64,000 bases of DNA from Herbidospora yilanensis (GCF_001570565.1 NZ_BBXE01000018.1:150483-214482), one strand, 5' to 3'; shown: positions 16,440 through 25,458, counted from the stretch's first letter. The notes: generated by a model from the sequence alone, not told the origin. A program made the numbers and translations.

Positions 16440-17412
16440 GCCTCACCGGTCCCGTCGAGTCGCGGATGATCAGGTTGGTGGCCAGGGTGGCGAGCGCCGG
16501 AGTGGCCGTCTCCCCCGCGCCGACGAGCTGGAGCAGCAGATCGACGGCGGTACGCCCGGCGGCCTCGGCGGGCATGGCGACCGTGGTCAGCTTGGGCCGG
16601 CTGACGCGCCCGGCCACGATGTCGTCTATGCCGACCACGCTGACCCGGCCGGGCACCTCGACGCCGAGCGCCGTCAAGCCCTCGACCAGGCCGATCGCCA
16701 TCAGGTCGTTGTAGGCCAGCACCCCCGTCACGTCGGCCGACGCGACCGCCTCGGCCAGCGCCAGGCCGCCGTGCTCGGTCGGGGAGTTGGGGCCGAAGAC
16801 GGTCAGGTCGATGCCGGGCACCGCGCGGGCCGCGTCGGTGATCTCCCTCGACGTCCACGACCCGGCCGGGCCGGCCAGCAGGGCGATCCGGCGGTGGCCG
16901 AGCGACACCAGGTGGCCGATGGCCTCGCGGGCGCCGCTGCCGACGTCCATCAGGACGTTGGACATGCCCTTCATCCGCCGGTTGACCACCACGAACGGCA
17001 CGTCCTCGCGGAGCTTCTCGATGACCCGGTTGGACAGACGCGGGGAGCACAGCAACACGCCGTCGACCTGTTTGGCCAGCGTCTGGATGAGCTCCTCCTC
17101 GACCTGCGGGTCTTCGTCGGTGTCGGCGACGAACACGTGGTAGTCGCGGGTCCGGGCGTGGGCCTGGGCGCCCTTGATCAGGTGGGAGAAGAACGGGTTG
17201 GCGATGTCGGCCACGATCAGGCCGAGGTTGTGGGTGCGCCCGGTGGTCAGGGCGCGCGCGGCCCGGTTGGGCCGGTAGCCGAGATCCTCCGCCGCCGCCA
17301 GGACCCTGTTCCTGGTCTCGGTGTTGACCAGGTGCGGCGCCGAGAACGTGCGCGAGACGGTCGACACATGTACCCCGGACGCCTGCGCCACGTCACGGAT
17401 CGTCGCTGCCAC
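16417..17412 (-). CDS. LacI-family repressor of the pectin operon
   Basis: The 331-residue protein has the LacI helix-turn-helix at residues 3-50 (TIRDVAQASGVHVSTVSRTF, hinge YRPNRAARALTTGRTHNLG) and a periplasmic-binding-type effector domain (LGLIVADIANPFFSHLIKGA, DLMAIGLVEGL, GIDDI). The GTG at 17412 has GGGGAGGAG five bases upstream. It is divergent from the ABC/uronate operon, and two near-identical LacI-type palindromes lie between, one inside its own promoter. It should therefore repress both directions until a pectin-derived sugar appears. Confidence 0.92.
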   Translation of the reverse strand: MAATIRDVAQASGVHVSTVSRTFSAPHLVNTETRNRVLAAAEDLGYRPNRAARALTTGRTHNLGLIVADIANPFFSHLIKGAQAHARTRDYHVFVADTDEDPQVEEELIQTLAKQVDGVLLCSPRLSNRVIEKLREDVPFVVVNRRMKGMSNVLMDVGSGAREAIGHLVSLGHRRIALLAGPAGSWTSREITDAARAVPGIDLTVFGPNSPTEHGGLALAEAVASADVTGVLAYNDLMAIGLVEGLTALGVEVPGRVSVVGIDDIVAGRVSRPKLTTVAMPAEAAGRTAVDLLLQLVGAGETATPALATLATNLIIRDSTGPVRHELRADP

Positions 17413-17441
17413 GGAGCTCCTCCCCTTCGTACCTGTCGAAG

Positions 17442-17470
17442 ATTAATGCAAACGGTTGCAGCAGTGTCAA
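17442..17470 (-). promoter_or_regulatory. lacI promoter with LacI operator A
   Basis: On the minus strand a perfect TTGACA (17470-17465) is 17 bases from ATTAAT (17447-17442). The palindrome TGCAAACGGTTGCA (17447-17460) fills most of the spacer. Binding there would block RNA polymerase, which predicts autorepression. Confidence 0.7.
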
Positions 17471-17499
17471 GACGGAAAGTCCTTTTCCAAATTGACCCC

Positions 17500-17546
17500 T
17501 TGACGTTTCTGGCGAGTGAAGGGAATGTTTCGTGCAACCGGTTGCA
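17500..17546 (+). promoter_or_regulatory. Pectin operon promoter with LacI operator B
   Basis: TTGACG (17500-17505) and a weak -10 near 17524 are followed by TGCAACCGGTTGCA (17533-17546), a perfect 14-bp palindrome around the expected start of transcription. It is the LacI-family consensus type with central CG, and it differs from operator A at one base. The two centres are 86 bp apart. Confidence 0.65.
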
Positions 17547-17587
17547 GTCTCGCTCCCCCACAGGCCCCTCGTTAAGGAGTCACGGCC

Positions 17588-18466
17588 ATGCGTGTCGCAC
17601 GGTCGCGCACCCCCTATGTCCTGATCGCCCCCGCGGTGATCGCGATGCTCGGGTTCCTCGTCTACCCGATGGGCAGCGTGATCTATTACAGCCTGCAGCA
17701 CTACGACGTCACCCAGCCCTGGGACAACGGGTTCGCCGGCCTGGAGAACTTCCGCGTCCTGCTGTTCGAGGACCCGCTCTTCTGGCAGAGCCTCGGTTTC
17801 AGCGTGAAGTGGGTGGTCGTCGAGGTCGTGCTGCAGTTGCTCTTCGGGCTGGCGCTGGCCCTGATCGTCAATGAGACGTTCATCGGCCGCGCGGTCTCCC
17901 GGGCGCTCGTGTTCTCACCCTGGGCGGTGTCGGGGGTGCTCACGACCGGGATCTGGATCCTGCTCTACAACCCCTCGACCGGGATCTTCCGCTACCTCGC
18001 CGACATCGGCATCGGCGGCTACGACACCGCGCCGCTGGCCGACCCGTCGACGGTGTTCGCGGCGGCGGTGGTCGCGGAGTTGTGGCGCGGGGTGCCGTTC
18101 TTCGCGATCCTGCTGCTCGCCGACCTGCAAACGGTCTCAGGCGAGCTGTACGAGGCCGCGTCGGTCGACGGCGCCAGCCGGATCCGGCGGTTCGTGCACA
18201 TCACGCTGCCGCACCTCAAGGACGCGATCATCCTGTCCACCCTGCTCCGCGCGGTGTGGGAGTTCAACAACGTCGACCTGCTCTACACGCTGACCGGCGG
18301 CGGTCCCGCCCACCAGACGACGACCCTGCCGCTCTACGTGGCCGCCAAGGCCGTCCAGTCGCACGACTTCGGCTACGGCTCGGCGCTGACCACGGCCGCG
18401 TTCCTGGTGCTGACCTTCTTCTCGATCGCCTATCTGAGGCTGAGCAAGTTCGGAGCCCGCTCGTGA
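17588..18466 (+). CDS. ABC sugar transporter permease, MalF/UgpA type
   Basis: The 292-residue permease has six membrane segments and the cytoplasmic EAA loop EAASVDGASRIRRFVHITLP, which docks the ATPase. AAGGAG lies about 8 bases before the ATG. It is the first gene of a tightly packed operon that runs through to the binding protein at 25379. The downstream permease overlaps it by four bases (GTGA). Substrate by context is a pectin-derived oligo-uronide. Confidence 0.9.
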   Translation: MRVARSRTPYVLIAPAVIAMLGFLVYPMGSVIYYSLQHYDVTQPWDNGFAGLENFRVLLFEDPLFWQSLGFSVKWVVVEVVLQLLFGLALALIVNETFIGRAVSRALVFSPWAVSGVLTTGIWILLYNPSTGIFRYLADIGIGGYDTAPLADPSTVFAAAVVAELWRGVPFFAILLLADLQTVSGELYEAASVDGASRIRRFVHITLPHLKDAIILSTLLRAVWEFNNVDLLYTLTGGGPAHQTTTLPLYVAAKAVQSHDFGYGSALTTAAFLVLTFFSIAYLRLSKFGARS

Positions 18467-19332
18467 CCACGACCTTGATCCGGCCTGTCGCGAAAGCGGC
18501 GCCGCCGATCACCAGAAAACCCGCGAACCGGGTGAGCCGCTGGCAGATCTACCTGCCGCTGGGCCTCTACCTGCTGTTCACGCTGGTCCCCTTCTACTGG
18601 ATGGTGGTCTTCGCGTTCCGGCCGCGCGGTTCGGACTCGCTGCTGCCGTGGCCGGTCACGCTCGACAACTTCGAGCACGTGTGGACCGGCATGGGGTTCT
18701 CGGTCTTCTTCCAGAACTCGCTGCTGGTGGGCGTGGCCTCGCTCATCTCGACCACGGTGATCGCCCTGGCCGGCGGCTACGCCCTGGCCCGCTACGACTT
18801 CCGGGGCCGGCAGGCGTTCCTGGTCGGCATGCTCTGCACCCAGTTCATCCCGGGCGCGATGATGCTGATCCCGCTGTTCGAGATCTTCCGGACGCTCGGG
18901 CTGGTCAACTCGCTGTGGGCGCTGGTGATCGCCGAGACCGTCTTCCAGCTTCCGCTGTCGCTCATCCTGATCAGCGGATTCGTCAAGAACATCCCGATCG
19001 AGCTCGAACAGGCGGCCTGGGTCGACGGCTGCTCGCGGCTGCGCGGCTTCTTCGCGGTCGTGCTCCCGATGTTGCGGCCCGCGCTCGTCGCGGTCGGGTC
19101 GTTCGCGTTCATCCACTCCTGGAACAACTTCCTCTTCGCGCTGATGTTCGTGAACGAACAGGACAAGTTCACCCTGCCGGTCGGCCTGGCCTTCACGATC
19201 GGCGAGTTCAGCGCCGACTTCGGGGCGCTGGCCGCCGGCGGCGTGGTCGCGGCGGTGCCGGTCGTGCTCGTCTTCGCGGTCATCCAGCGCTATCTCGTGC
19301 AGGGCCTGTCGGCGGGGGCGGTGAAGGGCTGA
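18463..19332 (+). CDS. ABC sugar transporter permease, MalG/UgpE type
   Basis: This 289-residue permease is of the carbohydrate CUT1 type, with six membrane segments and an EAA-like loop LEQAAWVDGCSRLRGFFAVV. The GTG start at 18463 is set by the four-base overlap with the first permease. The frame is open farther upstream, but that part lies over the first permease. No ATPase gene lies in the operon, which is usual for actinobacterial CUT1 systems that share an MsiK-type ATPase encoded elsewhere. Confidence 0.9.
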   Translation: MTTTLIRPVAKAAPPITRKPANRVSRWQIYLPLGLYLLFTLVPFYWMVVFAFRPRGSDSLLPWPVTLDNFEHVWTGMGFSVFFQNSLLVGVASLISTTVIALAGGYALARYDFRGRQAFLVGMLCTQFIPGAMMLIPLFEIFRTLGLVNSLWALVIAETVFQLPLSLILISGFVKNIPIELEQAAWVDGCSRLRGFFAVVLPMLRPALVAVGSFAFIHSWNNFLFALMFVNEQDKFTLPVGLAFTIGEFSADFGALAAGGVVAAVPVVLVFAVIQRYLVQGLSAGAVKG

Positions 19333-20216
19333 TGAGAGTACTGGTCACGGGCAGCGCCGGACGGTTCGGGCGCAGTGTGGTGACGGCGCTGGCCGACGCG
19401 GGCCACGAGGTGGTCGGCATCGACACGGTCGCGGGCACTCCCCCGCAGGCCGTGTGGTTGCCGGCCGACCTGACCGATCCGGGTGAGGCGTTCGGGGTGA
19501 TGAGCCGGTTCCGGCCCGACGCCGTCGTCCACCTCGCCGCCGTCGCGACGCCGTTCTCCCGTACGGACGGGCTGACCTTCCGGGTCAACACGCAACTGGC
19601 CTTCAACGTCTGCGACGCGGCGACGGCGCTCGGCGTCGGGCGGGTGGTCGTGGCCTCCAGCCCGACCGTCATCGGCTACGGCTCGCCCCAGGGGTGGACG
19701 CCCTCGTATCTGCCGATCGACGAGGACCATCCGACGCGGCCGTGGAACGCCTACGCGGTGTCCAAGCTCGTGGCCGAGCAGGTCATGGCCTCGTTCGCGC
19801 GGTCGGGCGCCGACACCCACTTCGCGGCGGTGCGGCCCTGCTTCGTGGTCGCCCCCGAGGAGTGGGAGGGCGCGCCGACGCAGTCGGGGCACACGATCAG
19901 GGAGCGGCTCGACCGGCCCGGCGTCGCCGGGGTGTCGCTGTTCAACTACGTCGACGCGCGCGACGCCTCCGACCTGGTGCTGACCCTCGTCGACCGGATG
20001 CACGAGGTGCCCAGCGGCGAGGTGTTCTTCGCCGGGGCACCCGACGCGCTGGCCAGGGAGCCGCTGGCCGACCTGCTTCCCCGGGTGATCCCGTCTACGG
20101 CCGGCCACGCCGCCGCGCTGACGGGCACCTCCCCCGCGTTCTCCGCGGCCAAGGCCGGGCGGCTGCTCGGCTGGCAGGCCAAGCGGAGCTGGCGTACCGA
20201 GATGGGAGACATCTGA
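19332..20216 (+). CDS. NAD-dependent epimerase/dehydratase family protein, predicted uronate dehydrogenase
   Basis: The 294-residue extended SDR has the nucleotide loop TGSAGRFGRS, VVHLAAVATP, the VVVASSPTVIGYG strand and the catalytic YAVSK. Uronate dehydrogenase oxidises D-galacturonate or D-glucuronate to the aldaro-lactone. The assignment is inferred because the next two genes encode the enzymes that use that product, and because the serine strand resembles Udh. It is somewhat longer than the typical 265-residue Udh, so a sugar epimerase cannot be excluded. Its ATG overlaps the permease stop by one base. Confidence 0.65.
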   Translation: MRVLVTGSAGRFGRSVVTALADAGHEVVGIDTVAGTPPQAVWLPADLTDPGEAFGVMSRFRPDAVVHLAAVATPFSRTDGLTFRVNTQLAFNVCDAATALGVGRVVVASSPTVIGYGSPQGWTPSYLPIDEDHPTRPWNAYAVSKLVAEQVMASFARSGADTHFAAVRPCFVVAPEEWEGAPTQSGHTIRERLDRPGVAGVSLFNYVDARDASDLVLTLVDRMHEVPSGEVFFAGAPDALAREPLADLLPRVIPSTAGHAAALTGTSPAFSAAKAGRLLGWQAKRSWRTEMGDI

Positions 20217-21071
20217 ATGGACCTCAGCGGGGTTCTCTTCTTCCCCGTCACCCCCTTCGACGCCGATGGCCGGGTGGCGGAGGGCGTGCTGGCCGAACAC
20301 GTGCGCGGCGGCCTGGCCCACGGGCCGGGCGCGGTGTTCGCGGCCTGCGGCACCGGCGAGTTCTCCTCCCTGTCCGAGGAGGAGCACGCGCGGGTCGTCG
20401 CGGTCGCCGCCGAGCAGACGGCCGGGCGGGTGCCGCTCTTCGCCGGGGCCGGCGGGCCGCTCGGGGCCGCGCTCCGGCACGCCCGCACCGCGCGGGAGGC
20501 CGGGGCCGACGGGGTGCTGCTGCTGCCGCCCGCCGGCCGGGGCCCCCGCTACGCCGACTACGTGCGGGCGGTCGCGGCCGAGGGGGTGCCCGTCATTCTC
20601 TACGCGCGCGACCACCTGGTGTTGTCTCCGCGGGAGGTGCTGACGCTGGCCGGCATCCCGGGCGTCGTCGGGCTGAAGGACGGCGTCGGGGACATCGACC
20701 TGACGCAACGGATCGTGCGGGCGATGGACGGGCGCGACTTCACCTTCTTCAACGGGTTGCCGACGGCCGAGCTGACCATGCCGGCCTACCGGGCGATCGG
20801 GGTCGGCCTGTACTCCTCGGCCGTGTTCGCGTTCGCGCCGGAGATCGCCGTGGCGTACCGGCAGGGGAACGAGCGGCTGCTCTCGGAGTTCTACGTGCCC
20901 CTCGTGGAGCTCAGGTCCAAGGTCCCCGGGTACGCCGTCTCGCTGGTCAAGGCGGGGGTGCGGCTGCGCGGGCTCGACGCCGGGCCGGTCCGGCCGCCGC
21001 TGGCCGACCTCGCGCCCGACCATCTGGCCGAGCTCGACCGCCTCATCAAGATCGGGCTTGAGCTGACATGA
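20217..21071 (+). CDS. kdgD: 5-dehydro-4-deoxyglucarate dehydratase
   Basis: The 284-residue DapA-family lyase removes water and CO2 from 5-keto-4-deoxyglucarate to give 2-oxoglutarate semialdehyde. Family landmarks are LFFPVTPFDADG, AACGTGEFSSLSEEE, the tyrosine in VPVILYARDHLV and the Schiff-base lysine in VVGLKDGVGDIDL. These distinguish it from true DapA (GTTGES; see 38707). The ATG follows the stop of the preceding gene with no gap, and the next gene overlaps it by four bases. Confidence 0.9.
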   Translation: MDLSGVLFFPVTPFDADGRVAEGVLAEHVRGGLAHGPGAVFAACGTGEFSSLSEEEHARVVAVAAEQTAGRVPLFAGAGGPLGAALRHARTAREAGADGVLLLPPAGRGPRYADYVRAVAAEGVPVILYARDHLVLSPREVLTLAGIPGVVGLKDGVGDIDLTQRIVRAMDGRDFTFFNGLPTAELTMPAYRAIGVGLYSSAVFAFAPEIAVAYRQGNERLLSEFYVPLVELRSKVPGYAVSLVKAGVRLRGLDAGPVRPPLADLAPDHLAELDRLIKIGLELT

Positions 21072-22126
21072 CGCGGATCGCGGGCCTGCACACGCTCCCG
21101 CTGCGGGCGGACCTGCCCCGGCCGTGGGGGCCCGACGTGCCGTACAACCACGTGATCGCCTGCACGCTCGTCCTCGACGACGGGCGGACCGGCACCGGCT
21201 TCTCCTGGACCCCCTCGATCGGGGCGGCGGCGGTGACCGCCCTGCTCGACCACGACATCGCCGCGTTCGTGAAAGGGCTGCCGGCGCACCCGGAGGTCGT
21301 CTGGGACCACCTGTGGCGGCATCTGCGCGAAGCGGGCGGCGGCGGTGTCACGACCATCGCGATGGCGGCGGTGGACATCGCGTTGTGGGACCTCAGGGCC
21401 TCGGCCGACGGCCTCGGGCTCGCCGACGCGATCGGCCGCCGCCGCGACACCGTGCCGGTCTACGCGAGCGGGGTGAACCGGCACTACCCGCTCGACGAGC
21501 TCGTCGAGCAGGCCCGGCGCTGGATCGGCTATCCCGCCGTGAAGATCAAGGTGGGCCGCGACGACGACGTCGAGCGGGTGGCCGCCGTGCGGGAGGTCCT
21601 CGGGCCCGGCACCCTGCTGATGGTCGACGCCAACCAGCGCTGGGACCTCTTCCGGGCCCGCACGATGATCCGCGAGCTGGAGCCCTTCGGGCTCACCTGG
21701 GTCGAGGAGCCGCTGCCCGCCGACGACCTGCACGGGCTGCGGCGGCTGCGCGAGTCGGTGGACGTGCCCATCGCCGCCGGCGAGAGCCTTTACACGGTCC
21801 ACGACTTCCGCGCCCTGCTGGAGGCGGTCGACGTCGTGCAGCCCAACGTCGTCAGGGTCGGCGGCGTCACCCCGCTGCTGCGGATCGCCGAACTGGCCCG
21901 CGTCCACGGTGTGCCCACCTTCCCGCACCTGCTGCCGGACCTGTCCGCGCAGCTCGCCCTGGCGCTCCCGCTGCCGTGCATGGTCGAGGACGTCGAGGAC
22001 GCGTCCCTGGCCGCGCTCGGTCTCCTCGACGGGCCGCCGCCGGTCGAACTCGGCCCCGGCGGAGTGCGGGTCGGCGCCCACTTAGGTCATGGCCTGCGTT
22101 TTCCCACCCTGGAGGGCCGATCATGA
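21068..22126 (+). CDS. Enolase-superfamily lactone cycloisomerase/sugar acid dehydratase (mandelate racemase type)
   Basis: The 352-residue protein has the TIM-barrel catalytic set: the KIK motif (AVKIKVGRDDD), metal ligands in VDANQRW, WVEEPLP and AAGES, and a late histidine in PTFPHLLPDL. This is the mandelate-racemase subgroup pattern. Between a predicted uronate dehydrogenase/KdgD pair and an oxidoreductase, the best reading is a galactarolactone or glucarolactone cycloisomerase that yields the KdgD substrate. A galactarate or glucarate dehydratase would serve the same pathway. ATGA overlaps mark both ends. Confidence 0.8.
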   Translation: MTRIAGLHTLPLRADLPRPWGPDVPYNHVIACTLVLDDGRTGTGFSWTPSIGAAAVTALLDHDIAAFVKGLPAHPEVVWDHLWRHLREAGGGGVTTIAMAAVDIALWDLRASADGLGLADAIGRRRDTVPVYASGVNRHYPLDELVEQARRWIGYPAVKIKVGRDDDVERVAAVREVLGPGTLLMVDANQRWDLFRARTMIRELEPFGLTWVEEPLPADDLHGLRRLRESVDVPIAAGESLYTVHDFRALLEAVDVVQPNVVRVGGVTPLLRIAELARVHGVPTFPHLLPDLSAQLALALPLPCMVEDVEDASLAALGLLDGPPPVELGPGGVRVGAHLGHGLRFPTLEGRS

Positions 22127-24084
22127 ACGGCACCACCACACGAACCGTCCCGGTGGTCCTGGCCGGGGCCTACGGCCACGGCTGGTGGCACCTGGAGAAC
22201 CTGCGGCGCCTGACCGACGGCGGGCTGGTCCGGCTGGCGGGCGTCTGCGACGTACGCGAGATCGAACCCGGCCTGCTGCGCGGGCTGGGCGACCCCGAGC
22301 AGTCGACCGACCTCGGGCGGCTGATCGAACGGACCGGCGCCGAGGTGACCATCCTGGTCACGCCCATCCACACCCACCGCGACCTGGCGATCCGTGCGCT
22401 GGAGGCCGGGTCGCACCTGCTGCTGGAGAAGCCGCCCGCCTCGACCCTGGCCGGGTTCCGCGAGATCGAGGCGGCCGTGCGGCGGACCGGCCTGGCCTGT
22501 CAGGTGGGGTTCCAGAGCCTCGGCTCGGCGGCGATTCCCGCCATCCGCCGCCTGGTCGCCAAGGGCGTCATCGGCCGGGTGCGTGGCATCGGCGTCGCCG
22601 GCGCCTGGGAGCGTCCCTCGGCCTACTTCACCCGCTCGGCGTGGGCGGGCAAACGCCGCGCCGGGCGGGTCGACGTCATGGACGGCGCCCTCACCAACCC
22701 CTTCGCGCACGCCGTCGCGACCGCCCTGGCCGTGGCCGGGAAGGGCGCGGCCGACGACGTCGCCGGCATCGACGCGGAGCTCTTCCACGCCAACCCGATC
22801 GAGGCCGACGACACCTCCTGCCTGCGCATCCGGTTGTCGGACGGGCCGCCGATCACGATCGCGGTGACCCTCACGGCCGACCGCAGGCACGAGCCCTACG
22901 TGACCGTCCACGGCACCGAGGGGCGGATCACGCTGACGTACACCCTCGACAAGGTGCGGGTGGAGAGCCGGGCGCGCGGCGTGTCCACCACCACCTACGC
23001 CCGCGCCGACCTGCTGGAGAACCTCGTCTCCCACGTCCGCGACGGCGGGCCGCTGCTGGTGCCGCTGCACCGGACGGGCGCGTTCATGCGGGTGCTGGAG
23101 GAGATCCGGCTCGCGCCCGACCCGCTGCCGATCCCCGACGCCCACCAGGAGATCCAGCACGAGAACGGCATCGTGGTCCGCCGCACGATCCCCGGCGTCG
23201 CCAACCTGACCGCGCGCAGCGCCGAGCACCTGGCGCTGTTCTCCGAGCTCGACGTGCCGTGGGCGGCCCCGCGCGCGGTGCTGAAGGCGGCCGGGAGGGT
23301 GGTCGCCGAATACAACTGGCGGCCCGAACTGGCCACCACGCTCTCGCCCCGCCCCTACCTGCATCCGGTGCGGACGCTGGCGGGCGTCCCGGTGACCGAG
23401 GTCAACCCGGCCGACCACGTCCACCACCTGGGCGCCTCGATCGCGGTCGCCGACGTCTCGGGCCGCAACTTCTGGGGCGGCCGGACCTACGTCAGGGACC
23501 GCGGCCCGACCTGGCTGAACAACCACGGCGTGCAGAACCACGTCGCCTTCACCCGCCGCGACGAGCACGCCTTCACCGAGACCCTGCGCTGGACCGGCGT
23601 CGACGGCCTCGACCTCATCGAGGAGAGCCGCCAGGTCACGGCTCACCCGCTGAGCCGGGGCTGGGCCCTCGACGTGGAGTTCACGCTGACCAACCTCACC
23701 CGCGAACCGCTCACGATCGAGAGCTCGGCCACCAAGGGCCGCGCCGGCGCCGGCTACGGCGGCTTCTTCTGGCGGGCCCCCCGCGCGTCGGCCGACCGGA
23801 CGGCGTTCACCGCGTGGGACGACGAGCCGCACGGCAGCCGCGCACCCTGGCTGGCGATGTCGGCCGACGACTGGACGCTGATCTTCGTCCAGGACGCCGA
23901 CCCGTGGTTCGTGCGCATCGACGAATATCCGGGCGCCGGACCGGCGCTGGCCTGGGACGTCCCGCTCGTCATGGAGCGCGAGCTGACCCGCCGGATCGTC
24001 ACCATCATCGCCGACGGCCGCCTCACCCGAGCCGAGGCCGCCGCTCTGGCCACAGACATCGGGGACATCCAACGAGAAAGGTAG
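22123..24084 (+). CDS. Gfo/Idh/MocA oxidoreductase fused to a DUF6807 (PmoA-like) domain
   Basis: The 653-residue protein has two parts. Residues about 9-125 are a Gfo/Idh/MocA Rossmann domain with the active-site EKP motif (LLLEKPPASTL), and about 130-345 its alpha/beta substrate domain. A linker (about 350-395) leads to a DUF6807 domain (about 395-650; RPYLHPVRTLAGVPVTEV, DHVHHLGASIAVADV, HGSRAPWLAMSADDW). DUF6807 usually occurs as a separate protein beside such oxidoreductases in carbohydrate clusters, and its activity is not established. The ATG overlaps the previous stop (ATGA). The substrate is presumably a pectin sugar or sugar acid. Confidence 0.85.
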   Translation: MNGTTTRTVPVVLAGAYGHGWWHLENLRRLTDGGLVRLAGVCDVREIEPGLLRGLGDPEQSTDLGRLIERTGAEVTILVTPIHTHRDLAIRALEAGSHLLLEKPPASTLAGFREIEAAVRRTGLACQVGFQSLGSAAIPAIRRLVAKGVIGRVRGIGVAGAWERPSAYFTRSAWAGKRRAGRVDVMDGALTNPFAHAVATALAVAGKGAADDVAGIDAELFHANPIEADDTSCLRIRLSDGPPITIAVTLTADRRHEPYVTVHGTEGRITLTYTLDKVRVESRARGVSTTTYARADLLENLVSHVRDGGPLLVPLHRTGAFMRVLEEIRLAPDPLPIPDAHQEIQHENGIVVRRTIPGVANLTARSAEHLALFSELDVPWAAPRAVLKAAGRVVAEYNWRPELATTLSPRPYLHPVRTLAGVPVTEVNPADHVHHLGASIAVADVSGRNFWGGRTYVRDRGPTWLNNHGVQNHVAFTRRDEHAFTETLRWTGVDGLDLIEESRQVTAHPLSRGWALDVEFTLTNLTREPLTIESSATKGRAGAGYGGFFWRAPRASADRTAFTAWDDEPHGSRAPWLAMSADDWTLIFVQDADPWFVRIDEYPGAGPALAWDVPLVMERELTRRIVTIIADGRLTRAEAAALATDIGDIQRER

Positions 24085-24089
24085 ACACG

Positions 24090-25379
24090 ATGGCCAGACG
24101 CCTGCTGTGTGCCCTGTTGATAGGCGCCGGTCTGACCATGACCGGATGCGGCGGCGACCCCGCCCCGTCCGGCGACGGCACGACCACCATCACCTTCTGG
24201 GACGACAACGGCGGCCCCGCCCGCACGCCGGTGTGGCAGCACATCATCGCCGAGTTCCAGAAGGCCAACCCGAAGATCAAGGTCGAGTACGTGGGCATCC
24301 CCATCGCCCAGGTCCAGCAGAAGTACGACACCGCCATCGCCGGCGGCGGCCTGCCCGACGTGGGCGGCGTGTCGACGGCGATGCTGGCCAACCTCGTGGC
24401 GCAGAAGGCGCTCGACCCCGTCGACCTGTCGGGCCTGCCCCTGAACGAGCAGGTGGTGAACTCGGTCAAGTCGACGGTGCCCGACGGGAAGACGTACATG
24501 GTCCCGATGTCCACCAACATGGGGGTCTTCTGGTATCGCACCGACTGGTTCAAGGAGAAGGACATCACCCCGCCCGAGACGTGGGACCAGTTCTTCGACG
24601 CGGTCGGCGCGCTCACCGACAAGCCGCAGAACCGCTACGGCTTCACCATCCGCGGCGGCGCGGGCTCGATCGCCCAGGCCCTGGAGGTCCTGTACGGCCA
24701 GTCGGGCATCCCCCAGATGTTCGACGCGAACGGCGTCTCCACGGTGAACGACCCCAAGAACGTGGCCGCGCTGGAGCGGCTGGCCGGCCTGTTCAAGACC
24801 AGCACGCCCGAGGCCGACGCGACCAACGACTACGCCAAGATGGTCGCCCAGTTCGACGGCGGCTCGATCGCGGTCATGCAGCACAACCTGGGGTCGTACA
24901 ACGACCACGTGAAGACACTCGGCGCCGACAAGGTCGCCGCGCTGCCCGTCTTCCGCCCGGCCGACGGCGCGCCCCGCGCGGTGTTGTCGAACCCGATCGC
25001 CGGGATCGGCCTGTTCGCGAGCGGCGAGAAGAAGGACGCCGCGCTGGCGTTCGCGACGTTCGCCGCCGGCAAGGCGATGAACAGCTACTGGGCCGACAAG
25101 ACGGGCGTGCTGCCCGCCAACACCGAGGTGAACTCCGAACCGTGGATCAAGGAACGCCAGCATGTCTCGGCCGCCCTGGACGTGCTGAACGACCCCGCCA
25201 CGACGGTCGTGCAGATGCCCTACCACCTGCCGGAGTTCAACGCCATCACCAAGACCGACGCCGAGCCGAACTTCCAGAAGGTCCTCCTCGGGGAACTCTC
25301 GGCCAAGGAGTTCCTCGACGGCATGGCCACCGCGCTGACCGAGGCCCAGGCCAAGTGGAAGCAGCGCAACGGCGGCTGA
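24090..25379 (+). CDS. ABC transporter extracellular sugar-binding lipoprotein
   Basis: The 429-residue protein has a lipoprotein signal (MARRLLCALLIGAGLTMTGC, modified cysteine at 20). A type 1 solute-binding fold follows (TTITFWDDNGGPARTPVWQH, FWYRTDWFKEKDITPPETWD). GAGAAAGG lies before the ATG. It is the capture component for the two permeases at 17588 and 18463. Placing it at the end of the operon, separated from the permeases by four enzyme genes, is unusual. Confidence 0.9.
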   Translation: MARRLLCALLIGAGLTMTGCGGDPAPSGDGTTTITFWDDNGGPARTPVWQHIIAEFQKANPKIKVEYVGIPIAQVQQKYDTAIAGGGLPDVGGVSTAMLANLVAQKALDPVDLSGLPLNEQVVNSVKSTVPDGKTYMVPMSTNMGVFWYRTDWFKEKDITPPETWDQFFDAVGALTDKPQNRYGFTIRGGAGSIAQALEVLYGQSGIPQMFDANGVSTVNDPKNVAALERLAGLFKTSTPEADATNDYAKMVAQFDGGSIAVMQHNLGSYNDHVKTLGADKVAALPVFRPADGAPRAVLSNPIAGIGLFASGEKKDAALAFATFAAGKAMNSYWADKTGVLPANTEVNSEPWIKERQHVSAALDVLNDPATTVVQMPYHLPEFNAITKTDAEPNFQKVLLGELSAKEFLDGMATALTEAQAKWKQRNGG

Positions 25380-25388
25380 CCCCCTTCT

Positions 25389-25431
25389 CCCGTACGTCTC
25401 CCGCCTCCTGACCTGGCGGGAGCCGTACGGG
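25389..25431. terminator. Long hairpin between binding protein and pectate lyase genes
   Basis: CCCGTACGTCTCCCGCC pairs with GGCGGGAGCCGTACGGG over 17 positions with one T/C mismatch and a 9-base loop, followed by CTCTCTCTTTCCC. It may end part of the operon transcript or protect the upstream mRNA. The pectate lyase gene starts 28 bases further on. Confidence 0.7.
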
Positions 25432-25458
25432 CTCTCTCTTTCCCTAGGAGACACCCGT

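Noticed and set aside
20217..21071. Second dapA
   Set aside because: The CGTGEFSSL signature and the uronate context identify KdgD; the real dapA is at 38707.
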